Source: a virus
Virus record (IMG/VR): IMGVR_UViG_3300031772_000131
Coordinates: 1 to 36,200 of that record
Strand: one strand, 5' to 3'
Length of the DNA stretch: 36,200 bases
Below the pieces are notes generated by a model. That model was given only the letters and a program-made list of their open reading frames with translations. It was not told the DNA's origin and made no database searches. The translations under genes and the position numbers were made by a program. Positions 24,020-31,124 of the stretch are shown here, one piece after another (position 1 is the stretch's first letter; each line of letters opens with the position of its first letter).

Positions 24020-24531
24020 CTGCTCTTGTCCACGACCCTCGTGCGCTCCCAGCTCTCGATCTCTTCTTCCTCGCCCGGCATGATCGAGACTGCGACGAAC
24101 TTCTTGATGTACTCGGCTTCCTCCGCTGGCGAGAGGTGGCCGGCCATGAACTTGTCGATCAGCGCGCGCGGCGGGCGCATCGTCGCCCAATGGCTGATCG
24201 CGCGCTCGTCGCTGATGCGCTTCCACATTCTGTAGTAGATGTGCGTCTGGATCTGCACGGGGCGCTGGTACTCGTAGGAGTCCACGCCTTCAACCAGCCC
24301 GAGCAGCGCCGCGGCCTCAAGGTCATCGAACTCGCACCTGCTCATGCTGGGGAGGCTGATCAGCTTGTTGACGATGCGGCCCGCGTACGGCATGCAGATC
24401 GTGATCGCCTCGTCGCGCTCGCGGTGCACGGACAGTCCGGCGCACATCGCCGCTGCGAGCGATGCATGCCCGCAGCACGCCTGGCTGATCAGCATCGTCG
24501 CGCGCTGGGAGTCGATCTGCTTACGGGCCAT
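24016..24531 (-). CDS. Sigma-70 region 2-like protein without region 4
   Basis: 171 residues from the ATG at 24531. A stretch of about 75 residues resembles sigma region 2, the part that binds RNA polymerase and the -10 element: YAGRIVNKLISLPSM, CEFDDLEAAALLGLVEGVDS and IQTHIYYRMWKRISDE. The remaining 65 residues are acidic and helical (EEAEYIKKFVAVSIMPGEEE) with no visible region 4 helix-turn-helix. It may be a specialised sigma, an anti-host transcription factor, or a decayed sigma. Overlaps the upstream gene by 11 bases. Confidence 0.72.
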   Translation of the reverse strand: MARKQIDSQRATMLISQACCGHASLAAAMCAGLSVHRERDEAITICMPYAGRIVNKLISLPSMSRCEFDDLEAAALLGLVEGVDSYEYQRPVQIQTHIYYRMWKRISDERAISHWATMRPPRALIDKFMAGHLSPAEEAEYIKKFVAVSIMPGEEEEIESWERTRVVDKSR

Positions 24532-24769
24532 CGGTTGCTACCCCGTACACCTTGCCATCGTACACCGCGCGCACTTCCTCGAGGTTGCCGCGGTGCGACT
24601 GAACGATGCGCTTCGCGTGGAGGAGCGCGGTGAGCGCGTCGTTGCGGTAGACGCGCTGTCCTTTGATCGTGCGATCAGTCGCAGCGTCGGCGAGCACGTC
24701 GAGCATCAGTGCGGTGCGCGAGCACTCCGCGATCTCCTCGTCGAGCTTCAATCGTGCGTGGTCGGCCAT
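24521..24769 (-). CDS. Small helical hypothetical protein
   Basis: 82 residues, ATG at 24769; overlaps neighbours at both ends (22 and 11 bases). Predicted mostly helix (LKLDEEIAECSRTALMLDVL) with a basic middle (IKGQRVYRNDALTALLHAKR). No family recognised; its neighbours suggest a regulatory setting. Confidence 0.62.
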   Translation of the reverse strand: MADHARLKLDEEIAECSRTALMLDVLADAATDRTIKGQRVYRNDALTALLHAKRIVQSHRGNLEEVRAVYDGKVYGVATDGP

Positions 24770-25065
24770 GCCACCATCGTATCCCGCTGGGCGCGTGCCA
24801 CTGCGGCGCGGCTATGACGGCTGCGGGGGATGTGCAGCACGAGCCACGACTCGATCTGCGTGCGCAGCCAGAGCTTGCGATTCGAGATGCGGCATACGGG
24901 AGCGGGCATCGGGCCGTAGACACGGTGCGCGCGGCGCCCGGTCGCATAACTGCGCAGCGTCGCGGCCTTGAGGAACGGTGCGAGCGCGTAGATATCGGTG
25001 AGCGATACCAGGTCGCCCGGATCGTAGGACTCTTCATGCCACTGCGGGATGGTCACGCATATCAT
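24748..25065 (-). CDS. Helix-turn-helix-like DNA-binding protein
   Basis: 105 residues from the ATG at 25065. The segment LVSLTDIYALAPFLKAATLR followed by RISNRKLWLRTQIESWL has the layout of a MerR/excisionase-type DNA-binding domain, with a basic C-terminus (RSRHSRAAVARAQR). No Shine-Dalgarno sequence is well placed. A GTG at 25056 would give a protein starting TIPQWHEESYDP, and it lies seven bases from a TATCAT box, so leaderless expression from there is possible. A 14-15 bp perfect inverted repeat sits just upstream. Regulator is inferred. Confidence 0.6.
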   Translation of the reverse strand: MICVTIPQWHEESYDPGDLVSLTDIYALAPFLKAATLRSYATGRRAHRVYGPMPAPVCRISNRKLWLRTQIESWLVLHIPRSRHSRAAVARAQRDTMVAWPTTHD

Positions 25066-25092
25066 GATACCGGCTCGATCCCTCAGTGCGAA
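25064..25092 (-). promoter_or_regulatory. Candidate promoter, TTCGCA - 17 - TATCAT
   Basis: On the - strand TTCGCA (25087-25092) and TATCAT (25064-25069) are 17 bases apart, matching the sigma-70 consensus at 4 and 5 of 6 positions. The spacer lies inside the 3' arm of the hairpin. Transcription would start about seven bases on, next to the GTG at 25056. This would be the only local promoter for the terminase-end block. Confidence 0.4.
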
Positions 25093-25106
25093 GGGATCGA
25101 GCCGGT
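25069..25106. repeat. Perfect inverted repeat, 15-bp arms, 8-base loop
   Basis: ACCGGCTCGATCCC (25069-25082) pairs perfectly with GGGATCGAGCCGGT (25093-25106), with one more T-A pair inside, leaving a loop of eight bases. No run of T follows on either strand, so a classic terminator is not evident. It lies in the 76-base gap between the SSB-like and DNA-binding genes and overlaps the candidate promoter spacer, so it may be an operator, a T-less terminator, or a structured 5' leader that hides a start site. Confidence 0.8.
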
Positions 25107-25141
25107 GGTGGTTCACTTACGGGTCTTGAGAGTGTAGCAGA

Positions 25142-26062
25142 TCAGAACGGAATCTCGTCTTCTGCCGGCTCCTCTGGTCCTCCGACGACCGCAGCGAATG
25201 CGGCGTCGAGCTCAGCTTCCTTCGAGGAAGGCTCCGGATTGGCCACCTGCGGATCAGGAGTGCGCACCTGCGTCACCTCCGCTGCCTCGAACGCCTCGTC
25301 CCCCGAGTCGGCGACCGCTGCAAACGGATCATTTTGCACGAGTGCCTTGACGCTGCGGCTGTACTCGAGCATCTGCGCAGCGTGCTGCGGCTCGAGCTTC
25401 TCCACGACGCGGAACGTCGCCGCGCTGTACTCCTTGTTCGCGGCGTTCTTCTCCTTCTTCAGGCCGATACCCACGACCACGTTCGTGAACCGCTTGTACT
25501 TGCCCACGACGGTCAGGCCGCTGAACAGCTTCCACGCCTTGAGGGACGCAGCCGAGAGGCTGACCTGTACCGGGAAGACGGCGCCGTCGCCCAGGTAGAG
25601 GAACACCTCGCGGTAGTTGTTCGTCGCCTTGCCGTCGCCCGAGCCACCGAGCAGATGCGCGGACCCGAACTGATTGTACGGGCACGTGAGCAGGTTCGTG
25701 TCGGGACGCGGCAGGCCGCGCTCCTTGCACTTCTCGTACGTCGCTGCGGGGATGACCTGCACCTTGCCATCGATGCTCCACATGTCGGGCTTGCCGGAGT
25801 CGCCAGCCTGCCGCGAGTCGTAGGAATCGAGGTAGGTGCGGCTCGACTCGTGGTGCGCGACGACGATGCCGATGAGCTCCTTCACGGAGTCGGGGTTCTC
25901 GGGGTCGTCTCCGGCAACCTCCCATGCGGTGCTGCCACCGCTCGGGGTCTTGATGCGGGCGATCGGCGGAGCCTCGTCGCCCATCTCCTCTCGCCACACC
26001 GACGCGAAGTCGGAGGCGTCTTCGAGCTCGAACTTCTCTGCTACTACCAGTTCTGTAGACAT
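25142..26062 (-). CDS. Candidate single-stranded DNA-binding protein with acidic DEIPF tail
   Basis: 306 residues from the ATG at 26062, which has AAAGGGAG upstream. The tail is acidic and ends EEPAEDEIPF, the pattern used by bacterial and phage SSBs (DDDIPF) to recruit partners. The middle contains KVQVIPAATYEKC and GNNYREVFLYLGDGA-like beta stretches and FPVQVSLSAASLKAWKLFSG, which could be an OB-type region, though no OB fold was proved. Residues 270-300 look disordered. If correct it coats ssDNA in replication/recombination. The alternative is an unknown conserved phage replication protein. Confidence 0.6.
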   Translation of the reverse strand: MSTELVVAEKFELEDASDFASVWREEMGDEAPPIARIKTPSGGSTAWEVAGDDPENPDSVKELIGIVVAHHESSRTYLDSYDSRQAGDSGKPDMWSIDGKVQVIPAATYEKCKERGLPRPDTNLLTCPYNQFGSAHLLGGSGDGKATNNYREVFLYLGDGAVFPVQVSLSAASLKAWKLFSGLTVVGKYKRFTNVVVGIGLKKEKNAANKEYSAATFRVVEKLEPQHAAQMLEYSRSVKALVQNDPFAAVADSGDEAFEAAEVTQVRTPDPQVANPEPSSKEAELDAAFAAVVGGPEEPAEDEIPF

Positions 26063-26083
26063 GCTGCATTGCTCCCTTTGAGA

Positions 26084-26100
26084 CGCTGCCGTGTGCAGCG
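26084..26100. repeat. Small hairpin upstream of the SSB-like gene
   Basis: CGCTGC (26084-26089) and GCAGCG (26095-26100) form a 6-bp stem with a 5-base loop in the 80-base gap between the SSB-like start (26062) and the upstream stop (26143). It might stabilise or attenuate the leader. Short GC hairpins also occur by chance in DNA of this composition. Confidence 0.3.
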
Positions 26101-26142
26101 GTTGAGGAGAGCATGAAGATGTGGTCGGACGCAGGTGTTGCG

Positions 26143-26421
26143 CTACCGCTGCGCCAACCGCCAGAGCATCCGCGCAGCGACGCACTCGGGACACGACTCG
26201 TCCCAGCCTTCGAGGCTACACGAGTGGTCGAGGCAGGTTCGGCTCATCGCTTCGACGAGTTCATCGAATGTGGGGACGCCCGCCTGGGGCGCGAGGGTGA
26301 CGCCTGTCGCGAGCTGCTGGCGCAGGTCGGCGTGCGCGCCTTCTGGCAGGTCGCGGTAGAGAGCGCGCCACGAGTGGACGGGGAGGCGCACCTCGAACAT
26401 GCGCAGGTCGTCGAGGGTCAT
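26143..26421 (-). CDS. Small hypothetical protein with Cys pair
   Basis: 92 residues from the ATG at 26421 (ATGA junction). It has an N-terminal helical region (MTLDDLRMFEVRLPVHSWRAL) and a C-terminal cysteine pattern (CLDHSCSLEGW and CPECVAARML), a possible zinc site. First of a run of such small proteins. Function unknown. Confidence 0.65.
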   Translation of the reverse strand: MTLDDLRMFEVRLPVHSWRALYRDLPEGAHADLRQQLATGVTLAPQAGVPTFDELVEAMSRTCLDHSCSLEGWDESCPECVAARMLWRLAQR

Positions 26422-26669
26422 GGGGTCGCACGGTCCTCGCCGCGCTCGACGCCTAGTGCCAACTGGTGCCCCCATGCGTTCATCGCGCGAAGCCGAGGAC
26501 CGGCTACGCGATCCTCCAGCATCGCGCTCTTCGCGATAGCGTCTTCGGCTCGTTCGTGTAGCCATGCCGCGATGCTTGCGCGATCATCGGCCTTGCCGGC
26601 CTCGAAGCACTCGCATCCGTAACCGTCATTGCATGAAGGACACGGTGGACCTGACGCGATGTCAGTCAT
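26418..26669 (-). CDS. Small zinc-ribbon-like protein
   Basis: 83 residues from the ATG at 26669 (TGATG junction). CPSCNDGYGCECFEAG near the N-terminus is a Cys knuckle (C-x-x-C, C-x-C) of the type used to bind zinc. The rest is helical (AAWLHERAEDAIAKSAML). Probably binds metal; partner or nucleic acid target unknown. Confidence 0.66.
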   Translation of the reverse strand: MTDIASGPPCPSCNDGYGCECFEAGKADDRASIAAWLHERAEDAIAKSAMLEDRVAGPRLRAMNAWGHQLALGVERGEDRATP

Positions 26670-27043
26670 CAGAACAACTCCTCCGTGTCGCACTCCACCA
26701 CGAACTGCTTGTCGGTCGCCTCGTGCACGATCCCGTCCTGCTCGAGGTCGAGTTCAATGTGATCCGCTTGTGATTCGCGTATGACGAGCATCACATCCGG
26801 CGCCTCGCCGCGCTCCCAACTCATCGCGCCAGCGTCCCGATCCGCGTAGTGGACGTCATCCTCCTGCGCCTGCACGAGGATCTCGACGTTCTCGTCGCGG
26901 CCCGTGAGCGCGCCCGCCGTGCGGCCCTCGTCGAGCATGTGGAGCAGGGATGCGAGGTTGCGGCGGGAGAGCGTGAGGACGATGCCTGTCAACTCGTCCT
27001 CGGCGTCCGGGTGGCGCGGTGCATACTGTAAAGATACTCTCAT
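26669..27043 (-). CDS. Acidic hypothetical protein
   Basis: 124 residues from the ATG at 27043. Acidic throughout (HPDAEDELTGIVLTLSRRN, LVQAQEDDVHYADRD) with a beta-like end (KQFVVECDTEELF). Coupled on both sides by overlaps. Small acidic phage proteins often mimic DNA or inhibit host enzymes, but nothing specific shows that here. Confidence 0.65.
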   Translation of the reverse strand: MRVSLQYAPRHPDAEDELTGIVLTLSRRNLASLLHMLDEGRTAGALTGRDENVEILVQAQEDDVHYADRDAGAMSWERGEAPDVMLVIRESQADHIELDLEQDGIVHEATDKQFVVECDTEELF

Positions 27044-27381
27044 GATGACTCCTTCAGATTGTTGAGCGCGGTCGTGGCCGTCTCGTGGAACCACCAGCCG
27101 TTATCACGAGCCGTCCCCGCAGCGGCGATCAACTTGAGCGCGCAGATGAGCATGCGTCGCTCTTGGCGCAAGTATTCGATGCTCTCCGTCACGTCGATGT
27201 AGTCCTCCTCGCCGGCTACGTCCTGGTAGTAGCGGGGGGCATGGTGCTCCTGCAGGTCGCCTTGCTGTCCCTTTCCATGGCAGGCCGGGCAGTCGTCGGC
27301 ACCTTCGGCACCCTGCCAGCGGTGAGCGCACACGGGACATTCCAGATTCCATGCCTGCTGCCGTTGTTCATGGTCAGACAT
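27040..27381 (-). CDS. Zinc-ribbon protein
   Basis: 113 residues, ATG at 27381. LECPVCAHRWQGAEGADDC then CPACHGKG form a CPxC...CPxC zinc ribbon (rubredoxin-like) near residues 14-36. The C-terminal half is helical (YLRQERRMLICALKLIAAAG). The rest of the gene train carries several such proteins. Probably binds DNA, RNA or protein; function unknown. Confidence 0.7.
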   Translation of the reverse strand: MSDHEQRQQAWNLECPVCAHRWQGAEGADDCPACHGKGQQGDLQEHHAPRYYQDVAGEEDYIDVTESIEYLRQERRMLICALKLIAAAGTARDNGWWFHETATTALNNLKESS

Positions 27382-27850
27382 CGGGCATGCCTTTCATCTC
27401 GCGGTAGTCGCGGTGGGCGGTATCGAGTTCCCGCCAGATTGACGTGGCCAGATCCGCCGCCCTGCCGGGGTAGCCGTGCGCCCGTCGCAGCTCAAGCGAA
27501 TCGGCCAACCGCTTGAGCCAGTACAGGTTGCGCGACACCGCCTCGGGAAGCTCGCTGTCGGCCGCTCGCTGGTGCCTGCCAATGACCGCGACCTCCCCCA
27601 CGCAGTCCTGATCGCCGTCAACGGCCCCGTAGATCACCTCACAGAACGATTCGTCCGGCTCTTGGAAGCTGCCATCCGCGTGGCTGTAGCCCAGCGCGAG
27701 GCAAACGAGCAAAGCGGCATCTTCTCGTGCCTGCAACTGGGAGGGCAGGAGCCGGTGCTCGTCGCAGCGGTCGCCCGTGGTCGGCGGCGTCCAGCATTGG
27801 CCGACGACGCAGCGGCTCGATGCACGCTCGCGTGATTCGGTGTCGGTCAT
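27374..27850 (-). CDS. Hypothetical protein with N-terminal Cys/His site
   Basis: 158 residues from the ATG at 27850, which overlaps the upstream stop (ATGA). The N-terminus has a Cys/His arrangement (RCVVGQCWTPPTTGDRCDEH) that could hold zinc. The remainder is helical (QAREDAALLVCLALGYSHAD, LYWLKRLADSLELRRAHGY). Function unknown. Confidence 0.68.
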   Translation of the reverse strand: MTDTESRERASSRCVVGQCWTPPTTGDRCDEHRLLPSQLQAREDAALLVCLALGYSHADGSFQEPDESFCEVIYGAVDGDQDCVGEVAVIGRHQRAADSELPEAVSRNLYWLKRLADSLELRRAHGYPGRAADLATSIWRELDTAHRDYREMKGMPDV

Positions 27851-28239
27851 CGGTTCGCTCCTACCGTGTCGAGGATGCGCATGCAGTGGTTCGGGTTCAG
27901 GTCGCTGCCCTCGTCCTCGAATCGGTCGAACAGGATGCGCAACTCGCGGTCGATGCGCGACTGTTCGGATCGCACTGCCATGTTGTGCGCCTCCATCGTG
28001 TGGACGATCACCGCCTCCCGGCACATGGGATGCGCGATCCACTCGCCAAGTCGCGGGGCGTGAGTGAGCGGGTCGCCGCAGATCGCGCACCTTGCTTCGA
28101 CGGTCGGCTCATGCCGCGAAACGTCGCTGTGGCACGAACACGCGCATCCGATCGAAGTCCACGGACAGTCTGGGCCGCAGTTCCGCAGGTGAGCCCGCTC
28201 ACCGAACCGTCGCTGCTGGATTTGGTCAGGCGTCGTCAT
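27847..28239 (-). CDS. Zinc-ribbon protein with SRHEPTVE motif
   Basis: 130 residues, ATG at 28239. Two cysteine/histidine groups: CGPDCPWTSIGCACSCH and, after SRHEPTVEAR, CAICGDP with a later His/Cys pair (HPMC). The motif SRHEPTVE and a 24-base DNA repeat behind it are shared with the next gene upstream, so the two genes are paralogous there. The C-terminal half is helical and acidic. Possibly nucleic-acid binding; function unknown. Confidence 0.68.
   Translation of the reverse strand: MTTPDQIQQRRFGERAHLRNCGPDCPWTSIGCACSCHSDVSRHEPTVEARCAICGDPLTHAPRLGEWIAHPMCREAVIVHTMEAHNMAVRSEQSRIDRELRILFDRFEDEGSDLNPNHCMRILDTVGANR
28096..28119. repeat. 24-base direct repeat, copy 1
   Basis: Perfect 24-base match to 28601-28624. 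It encodes the SRHEPTVE stretch (read on the - strand) in the 130-residue zinc-ribbon protein. Near-identity at DNA level in two adjacent genes indicates a recent duplication or gene conversion. Confidence 0.85.
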
Positions 28240-28819
28240 CGGTGGCCTTTCGGTAGTGGTCGATCATGTCTACGAACGCATCGCAGGCCCCGGCATCATC
28301 GAAACGACCATCCGCGTCCTGTGTCTCGGCGAACCGGATGGCCGCTTCTACTACGGCGAGCATGCGGTCCCGCTCGGCTGCCAGTTGGCGGTAGTTCAGG
28401 TCCATGACTTCGACCGCTCGGAACACGTCGCGAGCCCATCGCGCACACTGGTCGCCGACGCGCCGCACGTCGGGTGCTCGACTGCCGGGCCGGATGATGC
28501 TGCCGCACTCGTATGGATACGAGCCGTCGCATACGTTCTGTCCGGTGGTGATGCGCGGCGCTCCGCACAGGTGGCACGGGCTTGGCTCCTGCAACCGGGA
28601 TTCGACGGTCGGCTCATGCCGCGAGTTGTGCTCCCCGACGGAACATCCGGGATGATGGTCGTCGATTGGCTGCCAGCACTCCATGCACTCATGCTGCGAT
28701 CGGTGCTGCTCGCCGCAGTACCCTTTCGCGTGGGCCTTCGATACGCCTTCGGGGTCGTTCGTGCATCCGGGATAGCGACAGGACACGAACTGGGACTGGT
28801 GTGCTGGTTCGCGTGTCAT
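28226..28819 (-). CDS. Zinc-binding protein with SRHEPTVE motif
   Basis: 197 residues from the ATG at 28819. The first 80 residues have many Cys and His residues (CRYPGCTNDPEG, YCGEQHRSQHECMECW, HPGCSVGEHN), then SRHEPTVESR, then CHLCGAPRIT and CGSII, so two or three metal sites may exist. The rest is a long helix (AERDRMLAVVEAAIRFAETQ). It shares a 24-base repeat with the adjacent gene and overlaps it by 14 bases. No family recognised. Confidence 0.68.
   Translation of the reverse strand: MTREPAHQSQFVSCRYPGCTNDPEGVSKAHAKGYCGEQHRSQHECMECWQPIDDHHPGCSVGEHNSRHEPTVESRLQEPSPCHLCGAPRITTGQNVCDGSYPYECGSIIRPGSRAPDVRRVGDQCARWARDVFRAVEVMDLNYRQLAAERDRMLAVVEAAIRFAETQDADGRFDDAGACDAFVDMIDHYRKATDDDA
28601..28624. 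repeat. 24-base direct repeat, copy 2
   Basis: Perfect match to 28096-28119, encoding the SRHEPTVE stretch in the 197-residue protein. Confidence 0.85.
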
Positions 28820-28821
28820 GG

Positions 28822-29121
28822 TCAAGCCCCCGTCATCTGGTCGACGTAGCAGAGGCCCGGCCCGCAGTCGCCGCAGCACGTGTCGTGAAACTCGAGCAGC
28901 TCGACAGGCTCCTGTACCTGAACGTGTGTGAGCGCGATGCATGCCGCCTCGCCGACAACCCACACGACTGCCGTGTGCCCGCCGAGAATCCTCTCGCGCT
29001 CGGCGTAGAGCTGCTGCATCGACTCGACGCGCGCCTGCAGCCACGCGATCTGCTCCTCCGGCGAGCTCCACTGACGCCGCTGCCCGGATGGGATGCTGAT
29101 CCATGACAGGCCATCACTCAC
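28822..29121 (-). CDS. Hypothetical protein with C-terminal Cys cluster
   Basis: 99 residues, GTG at 29121 overlapping the preceding stop (GTGA). A central helix (EEQIAWLQARVESMQQLYAE) looks like coiled coil, followed by a hydrophobic stretch (VVWVVGEAACIALTHVQV) and CCGDCGPGLC, a possible metal-binding or disulfide cluster. Function unknown. Confidence 0.62.
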   Translation of the reverse strand: MSDGLSWISIPSGQRRQWSSPEEQIAWLQARVESMQQLYAERERILGGHTAVVWVVGEAACIALTHVQVQEPVELLEFHDTCCGDCGPGLCYVDQMTGA

Positions 29122-29363
29122 TTCGCTATCTCGCTGCGACGCTGCAGAAGAACGTTCACGATTGCCTCGTTCAAGTCCTCTTTGATTCTCACGAGCCGAT
29201 TCGCCTCGTCGCGCAGGCGACGAATGCGATGCGCGTCAGAGACGCGCGTATCGCCGACGCACAGTTCGAGGAGGCGCGAGCTCGCGAGCGACGCGATGCC
29301 CTTCGACTTCTCGATATCCTTCGCGATCGATTCGAGCTTCTTGTTCGTGATGCGCGGCGTCAT
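29118..29363 (-). CDS. Small basic helical protein
   Basis: 81 residues, ATG at 29363, coupled by ATGA upstream. Predicted helical and basic (KKLESIAKDIEKSKGIASLA, RIRRLRDEANRLVRIKED) with coiled-coil character. May bind DNA or partner proteins; no family recognised. Confidence 0.66.
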   Translation of the reverse strand: MTPRITNKKLESIAKDIEKSKGIASLASSRLLELCVGDTRVSDAHRIRRLRDEANRLVRIKEDLNEAIVNVLLQRRSEIAK

Positions 29364-29692
29364 GACGACTCCCTTTCAAGGACGCGCCGCGCAGCCGCGC
29401 GCAGTTCGGATCGCTCCACGTACGCCTCCGCCGTGTAGCCGATCGGAGTAGATGTTCCGTCCGGCAGGGTGACGTAGTACGAGTCGCCCTGGTCGCTCTT
29501 GATGAGCGCGTCGATCTCGGCGTCCGTGAGCGGCACTGGTTCACGCCTGTTCGCGAGGTCTGTATCGCGGAGCGCCTCGATGATCTTCGCACGGATCATC
29601 CGCGCGTTATCACTATCGTCTTCGGTCAGGATGTCCTGGATGCAGTAGAGCGCCTCACGCAGAGTCCAGTAGTCGCTATAGCCGTCTCCCAT
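29360..29692 (-). CDS. Acidic hypothetical protein
   Basis: 110 residues, ATG at 29692, one base after the ParB-like gene stop. Acidic N-terminal half (CIQDILTEDDSDNARMIRAK) and a C-terminal helix (ERSELRAAARRVLERESS). Function unknown. Confidence 0.65.
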   Translation of the reverse strand: MGDGYSDYWTLREALYCIQDILTEDDSDNARMIRAKIIEALRDTDLANRREPVPLTDAEIDALIKSDQGDSYYVTLPDGTSTPIGYTAEAYVERSELRAAARRVLERESS

Positions 29693-29693
29693 G

Positions 29694-30503
29694 TCACGCT
29701 CCCGTCACGATGGTTGGAAACTCTTCCGGCGCCGAGCCGCCAGCCCTGAATGTGAGCACGCGGATCGACCCCCCGTTCATGTACGCGTTCCACGCCTTCA
29801 CAACGCACGCGTGCATGATGATCGGGAGCGGCTTGTGCGTCGAGATCGAGATGTTCTCGATGTAGCGACGCAGCGTGTGGATCGGATCGCCTTCGGAGAG
29901 CTCGAGGCCGGACGCGAGCTTCGCAACGAACAGATCCCAGTCGTGATTGTTCTTCGCGTAGATGCGGATCGCGGAGAGCGGCGTGCGAATCTTCTTGATG
30001 ATCGGATTGTTGTTCGCCCCGACCATGTTCACGCAGTCCGTGATCTCGGGATTCTGCTCGAGCCAGTTCATCATCTCGCTGTTCGTCGCCTGGTCGAAAC
30101 AGACCTTGCGCTCAGGATCCTCGTAGAGCACGCACCAACGGATCGCCGAAGCGGTCAGGTTCGTGTTCTTGAATCCCTGCAACTTGAGGACGTCGCTGAA
30201 AGTCCGCTTCGCGCCGGTATCCATCGCCAGCATCGATGCCTTGCTGAGGCCGCGGATCACGATCATCTTCTGGGGCATGCCGGACTCGATGATCGCGGAG
30301 AGGCGGTGCTGTCCGTCGAGTAGCGTGCCGTCGCCGTTGAAGCGGATCGGGTCGCCGGATTCGAGCCAGTTGCCAGCCTTCATGTCGCGGGCGTAGCGCT
30401 TCACCGCGTTCTTGCGGATCGTGCGGTTGCTGTCGTTGCCCTTCAGGAACGTAGCTGCCTTCGCGGGTGTGACCTTCTCGATTTTCATCTGTATCGCGCT
30501 CAT
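29694..30503 (-). CDS. ParB-like nuclease-domain protein
   Basis: 269 residues from the ATG at 30503. The ParB/sulfiredoxin-like core is clear: RTIRKNAVKRYARDMKAGNW, then GTLLDGQHRLSAIIESG. Conserved phage proteins of this kind are widespread, and some ParB-like domains bind DNA or hydrolyse CTP/ATP. The C-terminal half is helical, with a cysteine-containing patch and a basic segment (NNNPIIKKIRTPLSAIRIYA). Role here unknown; DNA partition, replication or nuclease control are options. Overlaps the upstream zinc protein by four bases (ATGA). Confidence 0.85.
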   Translation of the reverse strand: MSAIQMKIEKVTPAKAATFLKGNDSNRTIRKNAVKRYARDMKAGNWLESGDPIRFNGDGTLLDGQHRLSAIIESGMPQKMIVIRGLSKASMLAMDTGAKRTFSDVLKLQGFKNTNLTASAIRWCVLYEDPERKVCFDQATNSEMMNWLEQNPEITDCVNMVGANNNPIIKKIRTPLSAIRIYAKNNHDWDLFVAKLASGLELSEGDPIHTLRRYIENISISTHKPLPIIMHACVVKAWNAYMNGGSIRVLTFRAGGSAPEEFPTIVTGA

Positions 30504-30700
30504 GATGCGTGGTCCTTGGCTTGGGGGCTGTTGGTTTGGAAACGCTCTGGAGCGATCGTCATGTCGCCATCGCACTCGTCGCAGAGGATCGGATTCTTCA
30601 CCTGTGTGACGAGGAGACTACAGGACGGGCACCACCACGCGGTTGCTTTCGCGTCACGGTCGACGCCGAGTCCCTGGCGTGTCTGGTAGGAGAAGTTCAT
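30500..30700 (-). CDS. Small zinc-ribbon protein
   Basis: 66 residues, ATG at 30700, coupled by overlaps on both sides. AWWCPSCSLLV and ILCDECDGDM form a C-x-x-C pair set typical of a zinc ribbon. Acidic/polar end. Could be a small nucleic-acid- or protein-binding factor; no family. Confidence 0.68.
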   Translation of the reverse strand: MNFSYQTRQGLGVDRDAKATAWWCPSCSLLVTQVKNPILCDECDGDMTIAPERFQTNSPQAKDHAS

Positions 30701-31011
30701 GCGTTGGCTTCCTGCTTCTCGGCAGCTTTTATCGCATTGCCGAGATCGAAGGCGCGCTGCAGTCCAGCGTGGCCGGCGATGTCATCCCTGTCTACCCATT
30801 CGAGCTGCCAGCCCTGCGGATAATGCGCATGGTACTTGTCGTGCTTCCAATCAGAATCGCCGAAACCAAGATCGTGACGAAAGAACGCTGGACTCGAGCA
30901 GACGTGCCGTGCGAGCACATGGCCATCCTCGGCGATTGCCATGACCCCCCACCACTGGGGGCTCCCGCCGTTGAGGAATCCGTAGATGACTGGCTTGCTT
31001 GATTCGCTCAT
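30697..31011 (-). CDS. Conserved-type hypothetical protein
   Basis: 104 residues from the ATG at 31011 (TGATG junction). Starts SESSKPVIYGFLNGGSPQWW, with an aromatic core (RHDLGFGDSDWKHDKYHAHY, GWQLEWVDRD). Mixed alpha/beta. No family named with confidence. Confidence 0.66.
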   Translation of the reverse strand: MSESSKPVIYGFLNGGSPQWWGVMAIAEDGHVLARHVCSSPAFFRHDLGFGDSDWKHDKYHAHYPQGWQLEWVDRDDIAGHAGLQRAFDLGNAIKAAEKQEANA

Positions 31012-31124
31012 CAGTATCCCGACTTTCGTGCTGGGCAGTACAGGCAGTAGTAGCCTCTGTACGGACTCGGCTTCCAGTAGTGCTGACCCGGCTCGCAGCC
31101 GAACAGCCCGAGAATCCACGTCAT
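31011..31124 (-). CDS. 37-residue Cys/aromatic peptide
   Basis: ATG at 31124 lies in a TGATG junction with the upstream stop, and its own stop overlaps the next ATG in the same manner. The product (TWILGLFGCEPG, YYCLYCPARKSGY) has three cysteines and eight aromatic residues. Coupling on both sides strongly supports translation. It may bind metal with a partner. Function unknown. Confidence 0.6.
   Translation of the reverse strand: MTWILGLFGCEPGQHYWKPSPYRGYYCLYCPARKSGY

Noticed and set aside
22929-24083. 384-codon + frame opposite the terminase small-subunit region
   Set aside because: Antisense shadow with Ser/Arg/Pro-rich product and no motif; the - strand genes are joined by overlaps.
25334-26116. 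260-codon + frame opposite the SSB-like gene
   Set aside because: Arg/Leu-rich antisense product; the - strand gene has a ribosome-binding site and an acidic DEIPF tail.
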